Origin: Parabacteroides hominis
GTDB lineage: Bacteria > Bacteroidota > Bacteroidia > Bacteroidales > Tannerellaceae
Assembly: GCF_014287585.1 (NCBI RefSeq)
Contig: NZ_JACOOJ010000025.1
Coordinates: 1 to 64,000 of the forward strand
Reading direction: 5' to 3'
DNA length: 64,000 nucleotides
Part shown: one piece after another, positions 27,221-36,800 of the stretch
How the letters are laid out: every line of letters begins with the position of its first letter
How positions within the stretch are numbered: position 1 is the stretch's first letter
Program-made: the position numbers and the translations under genes
Notes under the pieces: model-generated
Database searches by the model: none
Seen by the model: the letters and a program-made list of their open reading frames with translations, nothing else
What the model was told of the DNA's origin: nothing

Positions 27221-28759
27221 ATGAAGAAGTTCAAATTCACATTGCTTGCCTTCATGACAGCCCTGATCTCACTTGGTTTCACGGCTTGTTCTGATGACGA
27301 TGATTTAAAAGACGTATCCGTGACCGGTGTCACAATCACCCCGACCACATTAACACTGAAAACGGGAACTACAGGAACACTGACTGCGACCGTAGTTCCT
27401 GAAAATGCTGCCGTAAAGGCTGTTACCTGGAACAGTTCGGACACGAATGTCGCTACAGTGGACAAAGGTGTTGTAACGGCTGTTTCCGAAGGTTCGGCCA
27501 CGATCACGGTAAAGACAGACGACGGTGGATTCACTGCCACTTGCGAAGTCACTGTAGCAAGTGACGCGCCGGCTTTCGACGAAAGCAAATATCACTTCGA
27601 CCTGTTCCTGACCGTAGGAAAACATGGCGGCATGAGCAGCAAGAACACGACAGTTGTCAACAGCGTCGATAAACTGACAGCCGATATGGGAACCATCACT
27701 GTTAAAGGTGAAGGGACTGAATTGGGAGACTACTCGATGGAAAGCATCTCGAAGGGGAAATATTACTACCAGATCCCTTCAAGCAACGACCGTTTCGTGA
27801 AATATCAGATCAAGAATAACCGAGTAACGGAAACGAAAGCATGTCCTTTCAAGACGAATACATACAAAGTACGCTCCTATGCCCATGCCTGGATTGACGA
27901 CAACACACTTGTTGTCATGTCTGCCAACGGCGATGCAAGCAAGGTCATCTGGAGTAAGCTGAACACCGATAATATGTCGATTCTTGAAGAAGGCACACTG
28001 GACATCCCACTGCCGGAATCAGAGATTACAGGAGAAGAAACAAAGAAATTCACCACATCGGGGATCCTTACCTATAATGAAAAGGCGGGAAAACTGTTCT
28101 ATTTCTATTATGGGAAAAACGGCCTTTCAGGAAAGAGTGGCAAGACTACTACCGCTTTCTACACGGCAGTGCTCGATCCTGCCACTCTGGCGGTAGAAAG
28201 CAACAAGCGCAACTCGCTTGCCGGGGAAATGGCGGGAAGCGCCTACGGGGAACTGATGCAGGACTGCGTAACGTATGATGAAAACGGCAACCTCTACCTT
28301 GCTGCAATCACCGAAAAGGGTGATTTGGAACAAGGACACCTGTTGCGCATCAACAATGGCGAAACCGATTTCGACGCCACTTACGAAGGATATCCGGATG
28401 CAGACGGCAAATTGCTTACCATCCAGTATTTGGGCAACGGTAAGGCTCTTGCTTATGCACGCAACGATGCAGCCGGTACGGCAATCGACAGTTACAGCCA
28501 TTATTATTCCATCATCGACCTTGCTACAGGCGAAAGGACACGTTTGAGCTATGGTGGCAAAGAACTCGCTTACAGTGGCGGCCGTTTCTCACAGCGTTCT
28601 GTCGTCTTCAACGAGAAAGCCTACTTCGGCGTGAACACCGAAGCCGATGCCAATGCCATCATCTACATCTACGACACAAAGACCGGAGCTGTAGAAAAAG
28701 GAGCGGAAGTGGCTGGCGAATTCTACTTCGACATGATCCGCGTAGTAGAAAACGATTGA
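27221..28759 (+). CDS. Surface lipoprotein, Ig-like (Big_2) plus DUF4374-like
   Basis: A 512-residue lipoprotein: lipobox GFTAC (Cys23) followed by SDDDD, a Big_2 immunoglobulin-like domain (about 32-112, VTGVTITPTTLTLKTGTTGT, ENAAVKAVTWNSSDTNVATV, GVVTAVSEGSATITV), and a ~390-residue beta-propeller-like domain that I recognise as DUF4374-like (GILTYNEKAGKLFYFYYGK, DCVTYDENGNLYLAAIT). It is co-transcribed with the riboswitch-controlled receptor, an arrangement like BtuB-BtuG but with an unrelated lipoprotein. Role as substrate-capturing lid is inferred. It converges with the cytochrome gene. Confidence 0.72.
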   Translation: MKKFKFTLLAFMTALISLGFTACSDDDDLKDVSVTGVTITPTTLTLKTGTTGTLTATVVPENAAVKAVTWNSSDTNVATVDKGVVTAVSEGSATITVKTDDGGFTATCEVTVASDAPAFDESKYHFDLFLTVGKHGGMSSKNTTVVNSVDKLTADMGTITVKGEGTELGDYSMESISKGKYYYQIPSSNDRFVKYQIKNNRVTETKACPFKTNTYKVRSYAHAWIDDNTLVVMSANGDASKVIWSKLNTDNMSILEEGTLDIPLPESEITGEETKKFTTSGILTYNEKAGKLFYFYYGKNGLSGKSGKTTTAFYTAVLDPATLAVESNKRNSLAGEMAGSAYGELMQDCVTYDENGNLYLAAITEKGDLEQGHLLRINNGETDFDATYEGYPDADGKLLTIQYLGNGKALAYARNDAAGTAIDSYSHYYSIIDLATGERTRLSYGGKELAYSGGRFSQRSVVFNEKAYFGVNTEADANAIIYIYDTKTGAVEKGAEVAGEFYFDMIRVVEND

Positions 28760-28879
28760 TCCGTTTCTCGCCTGGTTTCGGAGTCTTGCTTCTGCACAAA
28801 CTGCTATGACAGAAAGAAAATGAGTCAGAATGTGACAATATATCCATCGGGGGAATACGAGCTTCCCGGAATGTCCGGA

Positions 28880-31453
28880 TCAAAAAATCCGACGGATTTT
28901 TGCCACTATTTTCTTCCGTTTCAGGATGCAAACAATGGCTACCGGTATGGCAATAATACCGCCTATGATGGCAAACATCTTGATCCAGGCAATCAGAATA
29001 TTATTCTCACGCAACAGATGAGCATGTTCGTCAGCCTGAGCAAAACTCAGGTTGGCGAATTTTGCTACCTGTCCCAACATTTTCATCGGGATCGAACCAT
29101 CCGGAATATCCCGGTGGCAAGCCATACAGGTCCCGCCGCGGGATAGGCATTCGAGCTGCCCGGCTGTTAGAGGCATGGAGGTCGGCCAATGCGTATCGAT
29201 CGTCTGTACCTGACGGCCGTCGGAAGACAGCAACTGCATGAAATCACCGTGCAGGTCTTTGATGGCACTGATCTGTGCACGAGTATAATGGCTGACATTA
29301 CCGGCACTCGCATCGACTACATCGGCATAGCGGGCAACAGCAGGTTCGGCATCATACAGGCCGCCATCCGTCCCGTAGCCCATCGCTTGCAGGTTCCCAT
29401 GGCAATCGGCACATTCGCGGGAGGCCTTTGAGGTTGTATGCGGATTCAAAGGAGCCAGTTCAATTGCATCATAGCCGGCTGCCGTTTTGGCCACCCGGTT
29501 CCAGACAAGTGTCTTGCCGTCCGGTCCAATCACTGTCCCGACTGTCTGGATCACACCGACCAAGGGCGTGACACGTCCCTCGCCATTAACTCCTAACGGA
29601 GGATTCTCCCATCGCATATGGCTGTAATCGCCGTATGTAGGGGCTCCTGGCTGCATCACGTATTTTTTATGATAATCGGCAGTCGTACCATCCTGCGCGG
29701 CCTGTTCCGGTGAATCGAGCCAATCAATGGATTCTTTCGTATAGTCGATCACATACTTATAACCATAGTATTGGGCCGCCCAAGTCGAATGGCATGCATA
29801 GCATTCTAATTTTTCCATATGTTTAGAGACTGCAACCATAGCCGTTCTTGCTTTTACAGGATCAGACCAGGCACTGGTTTTCTCCATTTGCTTCAGGAGA
29901 GGAGTTTCGAAATCCAGTCCTGTCTCGGAATGGACAATGACCTTATCTCCGTCTTTCACGACATTACCGAAGGCATTGCCTCGCGCCGTAAGCAAGTAAC
30001 CGTCTTGTTTCGGATAGACCGTTGCAAAACGGGAAGTAACCTCCATCGGTGCGTCAGCCAAGCCACGCGCCTTATTCATATCCAGTTTTTCACCAAATTC
30101 GTCACCATAACCGATCGGTAATTCCCAGGGATATTTGGCGGGTGTACCATGACAGTCGGCACATTCTATCTCGACAGTAGCAAGCGTAGTAGTTCCGATA
30201 TTGCCGTTGCCGTGCATAGAATTGGTTGTATGGCAATCCTGGCATAGCAAGCCTGTTGCACTTTTGCCGTCTTTGTCGATCCGATGATGGGCATCATCGC
30301 GCATATATTTGAAAACATAACCGCCATTGGTCTGCTGCGGCAAACCTTTCTCATCGAAAGGCCCCCGGTTATCACTGTGGTCGAGAGCCATCAACCCTTG
30401 ATAGGCATGCCCAATACGACGACCGGCGGAATGGCAGGAAGCACAAGTAGAAACCTGTATGCCGGACAAATGCTTGCCATTCACTGTCAGAGGAGACTTA
30501 CGCGTACCTTGCATCGCATGGACCAGCAGATGGCCAGTGGCTTTCTTGTCTATCGAAGGATCGCCTCCTTCATAATAACCCTCATTGCTGTAAAGACTGT
30601 GGCAGGCGGCACACCCCATCCCGCGATAGTGCCCTCTGTCCTGCATTCCTTTGTTACTTAAGTGGCAGGCGTTACAATTCCTCAAATAGGTAAATGCGGC
30701 CTGTTCCGGCATCTCTTCCAGCTTGTCCAAAGAGGCTTCGGGGACTTTTTCCAGTTTATCAGGGAACTGTCCGGGGAAATTCCGGGCCATTTCTTTCATA
30801 TAGGCTTTATAGGTATCTGAACCGAAACGGGGAGTACTACCATCCGGATCGTCTATCCGGTGGTCAGCATAAACATGGTCATGGTTCTCCGTACCGATCC
30901 CCCAGCTCCACATGATGGCTTTCATCTTGCCGGCATCGGTGTTCATATTGGAACGGCTTACATTATATGTATGGTCGCCGTGACACAGCCCGCAAGTATT
31001 ATCATTCACCTGCAAGGCCCCGGGTACGGGTGTAAAAGAGGTGAGCCGGCTTCCGGCAGGAGCTCCGCTATGGGCACGCTGGCTATTAATCGTTTCTGCC
31101 GGGTTTCCACCATGGCAGACCACGCAGCCGTTCGGGTCGCCCATCGAAGCGCCTTTTGCCAGGATTGCCTGCATCATGCCCGACTGTAAAGGACGTACCG
31201 GTTCTATTCCTTCATGGCAGGCCAGGCAATGCTGTTTTCCGGCAGGGAAAGACCCGGTATCGGCCTGCTGCATTATTTGCGGGTCAGGCAAAGATAGAGA
31301 AGAGACAGGAACAGCTTCTGCTGCGGAAATAAAGACAGCTTCTCCGCCTTGCCATAAAGACCAGTAATAAGAGACTACGACAAAACAAGCAATAACTATC
31401 CCGGCAAAGACAGTCATATCCAGCATTCTTCTTAGAAACGTTTTTTTACCCAT
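28880..31453 (-). CDS. Membrane-anchored 11-haem c-type cytochrome
   Basis: An 857-residue protein with eleven CxxCH haem-binding motifs, beginning at residues 76, 110, 154, 260, 281, 337, 404, 431, 551, 681 and 776. One hydrophobic helix lies at about 13-31 and another at about 818-843, with the haem region between them, expected on the periplasmic side. It is likely an electron-transfer or terminal reductase/oxidase subunit; no CxxCK site or molybdopterin partner is seen. I do not recognise a named family. The divergent neighbour is a porin, 258 bases away. Its 3' end contains a short aaaaatccg/cggattttt palindrome (28883-28901). Confidence 0.85.
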   Translation of the reverse strand: MGKKTFLRRMLDMTVFAGIVIACFVVVSYYWSLWQGGEAVFISAAEAVPVSSLSLPDPQIMQQADTGSFPAGKQHCLACHEGIEPVRPLQSGMMQAILAKGASMGDPNGCVVCHGGNPAETINSQRAHSGAPAGSRLTSFTPVPGALQVNDNTCGLCHGDHTYNVSRSNMNTDAGKMKAIMWSWGIGTENHDHVYADHRIDDPDGSTPRFGSDTYKAYMKEMARNFPGQFPDKLEKVPEASLDKLEEMPEQAAFTYLRNCNACHLSNKGMQDRGHYRGMGCAACHSLYSNEGYYEGGDPSIDKKATGHLLVHAMQGTRKSPLTVNGKHLSGIQVSTCASCHSAGRRIGHAYQGLMALDHSDNRGPFDEKGLPQQTNGGYVFKYMRDDAHHRIDKDGKSATGLLCQDCHTTNSMHGNGNIGTTTLATVEIECADCHGTPAKYPWELPIGYGDEFGEKLDMNKARGLADAPMEVTSRFATVYPKQDGYLLTARGNAFGNVVKDGDKVIVHSETGLDFETPLLKQMEKTSAWSDPVKARTAMVAVSKHMEKLECYACHSTWAAQYYGYKYVIDYTKESIDWLDSPEQAAQDGTTADYHKKYVMQPGAPTYGDYSHMRWENPPLGVNGEGRVTPLVGVIQTVGTVIGPDGKTLVWNRVAKTAAGYDAIELAPLNPHTTSKASRECADCHGNLQAMGYGTDGGLYDAEPAVARYADVVDASAGNVSHYTRAQISAIKDLHGDFMQLLSSDGRQVQTIDTHWPTSMPLTAGQLECLSRGGTCMACHRDIPDGSIPMKMLGQVAKFANLSFAQADEHAHLLRENNILIAWIKMFAIIGGIIAIPVAIVCILKRKKIVAKIRRIF

Positions 31454-31711
31454 GATATAAGATGATGATCGTTACAAAATCCCTATTTTAAATAATAACA
31501 GTGAATATAAGAAAAGGTTGAAAGCATTCTTATTTTATCTCTTAAACAAGAAGATATAATTTAATTTATATCTGTTATCGACAAATCAGAAAAGAGATTT
31601 AAACCGACCTTTTGAACCTTTCCTGGTGATGTAAAGTTATATAATTGAAAACTATATTTAAGAAGTAAGGGTTAAAAACACACAAATAATAAATTATCAC
31701 ATCATTCAGGT

Positions 31712-32833
31712 ATGAAACATAGCATGTTCTTTCTGCTGGCAAGTTTACTGCTGGCATTCCCGTCAACTGGCACGGAATTGCCACATCTTAAATTCAATGG
31801 ATTTCTCAGGTTTAACTACAACTATTCGGACTGGAAAGAAGGTTCGAAGAAACGGGGAGGCGACTTCGGGTATGATCTTTTTAAATTGGGAGTGGCAGGA
31901 TCATATAAAAAGATTTTATTGGATGTGGATTTCCGCTTCTATGCAAAGCCTTCGGGCGGCGCCATGCTGAAATCCGGCTGGATCGGCTACAAATTCAATG
32001 CCAGACATCAGTTGCAGGCCGGGCTGACACGTGTGCCGTTCGGCATACAGCCATATGGCGCACACAACTATTTCTTCCAGATCGCTTACTATCTGGGATT
32101 GGAAGACGACTCGGATATGGGAATCAAATATTTGTATGCCGGCGACCGGTGGGAATATGCCTTCGCATTCTTCAAAAACTCGGAAGAGGAACTGTTCGGA
32201 TCGGATTCGGAAACGGCAGGTGATCGCTACAGCTACGATGTTGCGGGCCGCAACAAAGAAGTGAACCAGTTCAATGGACAGGCATTCTATAAATGGGGAG
32301 ACGAAACCCGGCAAAAGATAGGCGCATCTGCCGAATTCGGCATGCTCTACAATCTGGATACTGAAAAGAACGGCACGCATTATGCATTTGCAGTCCATCA
32401 TGAACTGTACTGGAAGGGATTAAGCCTCAAGACACAGATATCCACCTATGCCATGTACCCGAAAAACAAACCGGGAGAATCCCGCGACATCGTGACGATG
32501 ACGGCATTCAACGCCCCTTATGAAGTAGCGGCAAAGGCGAATATCTATTCTGTCAGTGCCGGATATACAATTCCTTTTTCAAAAGGGATTGTAAACAGTA
32601 TCCAGTTCTATAACGACTTCGGCTGGATGCAGAAATGGGACAAATCATTTCATGACAGCTTCCAGAACGTCACCGGCTGCCTCATTACAGCCGGTCCGGT
32701 CCTCTGCTATGTCGATTATGCACAAGGATTGCATCAGCCGTGGTTCGGTCCGGACTGGAATGCTTTTGGTGCGGGGACGGGCAGCAACGCCTGGCATGCC
32801 CGGTTTAATATCAGTTTGGGATATTACTTCTGA
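31712..32833 (+). CDS. Outer-membrane porin (Porin O/P-like)
   Basis: A 373-residue beta-barrel: signal peptide (about 1-20), alternating amphipathic strands (HLKFNGFLRFNYNYSDW, KILLDVDFRFYAK, LQAGLTRVPFGIQPYG), Trp/Tyr girdles, and a C-terminal aromatic strand FNISLGYYF. The organisation resembles the phosphate-selective porin O/P superfamily; the solute is unknown. It is divergent from the 11-haem cytochrome with a shared 258-base intergenic region, in which I could not find clear TAnnTTTG boxes. No second cytochrome sits beside it. It converges with the phosphatase gene, six bases between stops. Confidence 0.75.
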   Translation: MKHSMFFLLASLLLAFPSTGTELPHLKFNGFLRFNYNYSDWKEGSKKRGGDFGYDLFKLGVAGSYKKILLDVDFRFYAKPSGGAMLKSGWIGYKFNARHQLQAGLTRVPFGIQPYGAHNYFFQIAYYLGLEDDSDMGIKYLYAGDRWEYAFAFFKNSEEELFGSDSETAGDRYSYDVAGRNKEVNQFNGQAFYKWGDETRQKIGASAEFGMLYNLDTEKNGTHYAFAVHHELYWKGLSLKTQISTYAMYPKNKPGESRDIVTMTAFNAPYEVAAKANIYSVSAGYTIPFSKGIVNSIQFYNDFGWMQKWDKSFHDSFQNVTGCLITAGPVLCYVDYAQGLHQPWFGPDWNAFGAGTGSNAWHARFNISLGYYF

Positions 32834-32839
32834 CCGGTG

Positions 32840-33628
32840 CTACAGTAAACGGAGGACCGTATCGTGTATCACCCCGTTGCTTGCCACTACCTGCTCGGCG
32901 GAGGGCCATGTGTCGCCACCGGCAAAATCTGTCAGCCTGCCACCCGCCTGCATCAGGATCAGACCGCCTGCCGCCACATCCCACGGACCGAGGTATCCTT
33001 CTATCCGGGCATCGAACCGACCACAGGCGACGTAGCAAAGCTCTGCCGCTGCAGATCCCAACAGCCTCGTCCCTCCGGCGTAACCATACAAACGGTCTAC
33101 CAGCCTTTGGGCAACCGGACGGTAGTTATCGGAATCATAAGGGAAACCGAGCGCGACAAAAGCCTTGTCCAGGACAGCAACATCCGTTACCCGGATTTCT
33201 TTGCCGTCCAGATAAGCCTTACTCCCTTTCCAGGCATAAAAACATTCATTGCGGCAGACCTCATATACAACGCCTAACAATAATTCTTCCTTATTCCGCA
33301 GGGCGATACTGACACTGTAAGGGGCCATATCATGGATATAGTTGGAAGTTCCGTCGAGCGGGTCGATCACCCAGCAATAGTCCTCGTCCGTCAGGCTTCC
33401 CGAACCCTCTTCTGCAATAAACCCGGCTCCGGGAAGCAATGCCGAAAGTTGTTCGACCAGACGCCGTTCGGATTCTTTATCCACATACGAGACATAATTG
33501 TGCGCACTCTTTTCTTCCACTCGCTCCCGGTCGAACTTTTGCCGTTCGTCGCGCAGGAAAGCCCCGGCTTTACGGGCTATTTGCCGTACTTCCGTACAAA
33601 GATATTCCAGGTCCGATATTCCAATCAT
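32840..33628 (-). CDS. Inositol monophosphatase family phosphatase
   Basis: A 262-residue metal-dependent phosphatase. Metal and substrate motifs are in place: FIAEEGSG (about residues 71-78), WVIDPLDGTSNYIHDMAPYSVSIAL (about 87-111, the D-P-x-D-G-T core), and GPWDVAAGGLILMQAGG near residues 210-228. The family covers inositol-1-phosphatase (SuhB) and 3'(2'),5'-bisphosphate nucleotidase (CysQ); neither can be chosen from sequence alone, and no sulfate-assimilation genes are adjacent. Confidence 0.88.
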   Translation of the reverse strand: MIGISDLEYLCTEVRQIARKAGAFLRDERQKFDRERVEEKSAHNYVSYVDKESERRLVEQLSALLPGAGFIAEEGSGSLTDEDYCWVIDPLDGTSNYIHDMAPYSVSIALRNKEELLLGVVYEVCRNECFYAWKGSKAYLDGKEIRVTDVAVLDKAFVALGFPYDSDNYRPVAQRLVDRLYGYAGGTRLLGSAAAELCYVACGRFDARIEGYLGPWDVAAGGLILMQAGGRLTDFAGGDTWPSAEQVVASNGVIHDTVLRLL

Positions 33629-33724
33629 CGTTTAATTTTTTTATGTTCAGCCTTAATATAACGGCTCCGGGAATTTATTATTACCGTTTTATCGATATTA
33701 CTTCTTTATTTTTAATTTATTCCC

Positions 33725-33732
33725 TATTTTTG
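33725..33732 (+). promoter_or_regulatory. -7 box upstream of tamB
   Basis: TATTTTTG matches TAnnTTTG exactly and lies about 70 bases before ATG 33803. No TTG at the usual -33 spacing. Confidence 0.45.
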
Positions 33733-33802
33733 TTAACGGAATGTCAAACAAAACAGACCCTTTAACCGTTATGATTATAACGAAAACACACAATAAGAAC
33801 AA

Positions 33803-36800
33803 ATGAGACGTTGGATGAAACGAATAGGGATCGTATGCCTGATACCGGTGGTATTGGTCATCCTGATTTCAATTCTTTTATATATACCTCCCTTCCAGAA
33901 TTTCGCTGTGCGGTTAGCCACCAAATATGCCAGTGAAGCTACCGGTATGGATATCGGGATCGGGCAGATACGTCTTTCCTTCCCGCTAAACCTGACGGTA
34001 CGGGATGTGAAGGTCATAACTCCCCCCGACACGTTATTGTCGCTCGAAAGTTTCCAGGTCAATATCCGCCCGCTGCCGTTGCTGAAAAAAGAAGTCTTAG
34101 TGGATGCGATCGACCTCAGGGGAGTGAAAGCCAACACGGGCAACCTGATCGAAGGAATGGAGATCAAAGGAACTTTAGGGAAACTCTATGCCAAAGCAGA
34201 CCGTATAGACCTCGGAAAAGAGATCGCCAGGCTGAACAAAATCGACCTTTCGGACACAGCCATCACCCTTCTGATGAGCGATACGACAACAAATAAGGAT
34301 ACGACATCGACGACTGTCAACTGGAAATTGGTGCTGGACCAAATCGACCTGAACCGGGTAGCGTTCGCCATGCAGATGCCGGACGACTCGCTGCGTCTTT
34401 CGACTTACATCGACAAGGCGGGACTGGCCGACGGGATGGTCGATCTCGGATCGGCACGCTACAGTGCATCCCGGTTTCTTCTGTCCGGGTCTTCTTTAGG
34501 TTACGACGGCAGCTACAGTGACCCGACGCCGGGCTTCGATCCGGCACATATCGCCTTGAGCGATGTGAATATCCGGATCGATTCGCTTTTGTACGGGGGC
34601 AGGGATATCCGTGCACAGATCAAAGAGTTTTCCGCCAACGACCGTTCCGGGCTGGCGCTAAGTTCGCTGACCGGAGACATCAGCAGTGACAGCACGACGA
34701 TACAAGTGCCGGGGCTCCTGTTGAAAACACCTTACTCGGAGATCCGCCTGCTGGCAACCGTTCCCTGGAGTTCGTTCGACAATACGCCAAGCGGTACGCT
34801 CCACACCCTGCTGACCGCCTCGGTAGGAAAAGAGGATGTGTTCATCTTTGCCGGTCCTCTCCCCAAGGAGTTCAAACAAGCCTATCCTCAAAAAGAAATC
34901 AGCCTGACAGCCGGAGTAGAAGGGAACCTGGCTGCTTTACGGCTACGCCAGCTGAAAGGGAAACTGCCCGGTGTCTTCGATCTGAATATCACAGGAGAAA
35001 TGAAAAACGTGGCAGACAGTATACGCCGTTCGGGTAAGTTGCAGTTGGATGCACAAACCGGGAACCTCGATTTTGTCCTCGGCATGCTGCCCGAATCCGA
35101 ACGTCCACGCTATAATCTTCCGGCAATGAAGCTGAATGGGGAAGCGACTTTGCAGAACCAGGAGTACCGCGCCGGTCTTTTGCTCACACAAGGTAAGGGC
35201 AAGGTCGGACTGACGGCCCGCTATAACCCCGCACAGGAGTCTTACCAGGCCGACCTGAAGGTCGACAGCCTGAAACCGACCGACTTCCTGCCCAAAGATT
35301 CCCTTTACCACCTGACCGCCTCGATCCGTGCCGAAGGGAAAGGGTATGATCCGTTCCGCGTCTCCACCTGGGCTAAATTAGACGGCAAGATTACGAATAT
35401 CGAGTATGGGACATACGCCGTATCCGACGTGAAGCTGGACGGTTCACTGGAAAAGAACTTGTTGAAATTCGACCTGCTCAGCCATTATCCGCTTGCGAAG
35501 ATGGATCTGTCGCTGAATGCAACCCTCCACAAGCAGAAAGTGAATGCGATGCTGATCGCCGACGTGCAAAACCTGGACCTGTACGGCATGCACTTTATGA
35601 ACGACTCGCTGGCTACCTCTTTCCAGCTTTTCGCAGAGGCGGAAACGGACATGGGGAAGAATAACCAGGTGGATATAACCCTCGGTAACTGGGAACTGAT
35701 AAACCCGACCGGCAAGTTCCACCCGAAAACGTTGACTTTACGCGCCCACAGCGATAAAGACACTACCCGCGTTTCCTTCCACGCCGGGGACCTCGGAATC
35801 ATCCTGACCGGCAATGCGGATATCGAGACGATGGCCGATAAGTTCACGAAAATAAACGAAGGCCTCACCCGGCAACTGGAACGCGATTCGATGATCAACA
35901 TTCCTGCTTTCCGCCCGCTCCTGCCGGATATGGACCTGAAGATTACGGCCGGCAAGGATAATCCGATCTACAATATCCTGCAACAATATTATATTACCTT
36001 TGACAACCTGCATATCGAAGCCAGCACTTCACCTGAAGAGGGCTTCTTCCTCGACGCCGATCTCTTCAACCTGATGCAGGACACGACACGGATCGACACG
36101 ATCTGCTTCATTGTCCGGCAGGATTCGCTCGGCTTGTTGTACGACACGAAAGTCATCAAGACCAAATACAGGAAGCAACAACCTTTCACTGCCGGCTTGC
36201 AAGGAAAGGTCCGTAATACCTTTGCTGATGCCGAACTGAAATATACCGACGGCCAGGGGAAAACCGGCATCCTGTTAGGAGCCCGTGTCGATAAGGAGAA
36301 GGAAGGATTGCGCCTGCATCTCTTCCCGGAAGATCCGGTATTGGCATTCCGCACGTTTAAGCTGAATACCGATAATTATATCCTGTACCGCAACATAAAA
36401 GATATTGCCGCCGATGTCCGGCTGACCGGCGAAAACAATTCTTCGCTCTGGATCCATTCACTTGCCGGAGGAGAAGGGATGGAAGAAATCCATGCCGAGC
36501 TAAGCCAGATAGACCTGGATGCGATCACGAAAGGGTTCCCGGACCTCCCTTCCATGCAGGGGATGCTTAGCGCCGACTTGCAATATGCCCCTTCTGACAG
36601 TAGCTTCATGGTGGTGGCGGACGCCCATATCGACAGCCTGTTCTACGAAGGGGGACGGGTAGGCGAACTGATGTTCAACACTGTTTACCTGCCGCTTAGC
36701 GACAAGGAGCATCAAGTCGACATGCACCTTTTCCGCGACCGTAACGAGGTAGCGGCGATCAATGCCTATTACAAAATGGGGAAAACGGATTATCTGGACG

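Noticed and set aside
28883..28901. Intrinsic terminator between the DUF4374-like gene and the cytochrome
   Set aside because: aaaaatccg/cggattttt is a palindrome inside the last codons of the cytochrome gene with only a 1-3 base loop; unconvincing as a terminator for either strand.
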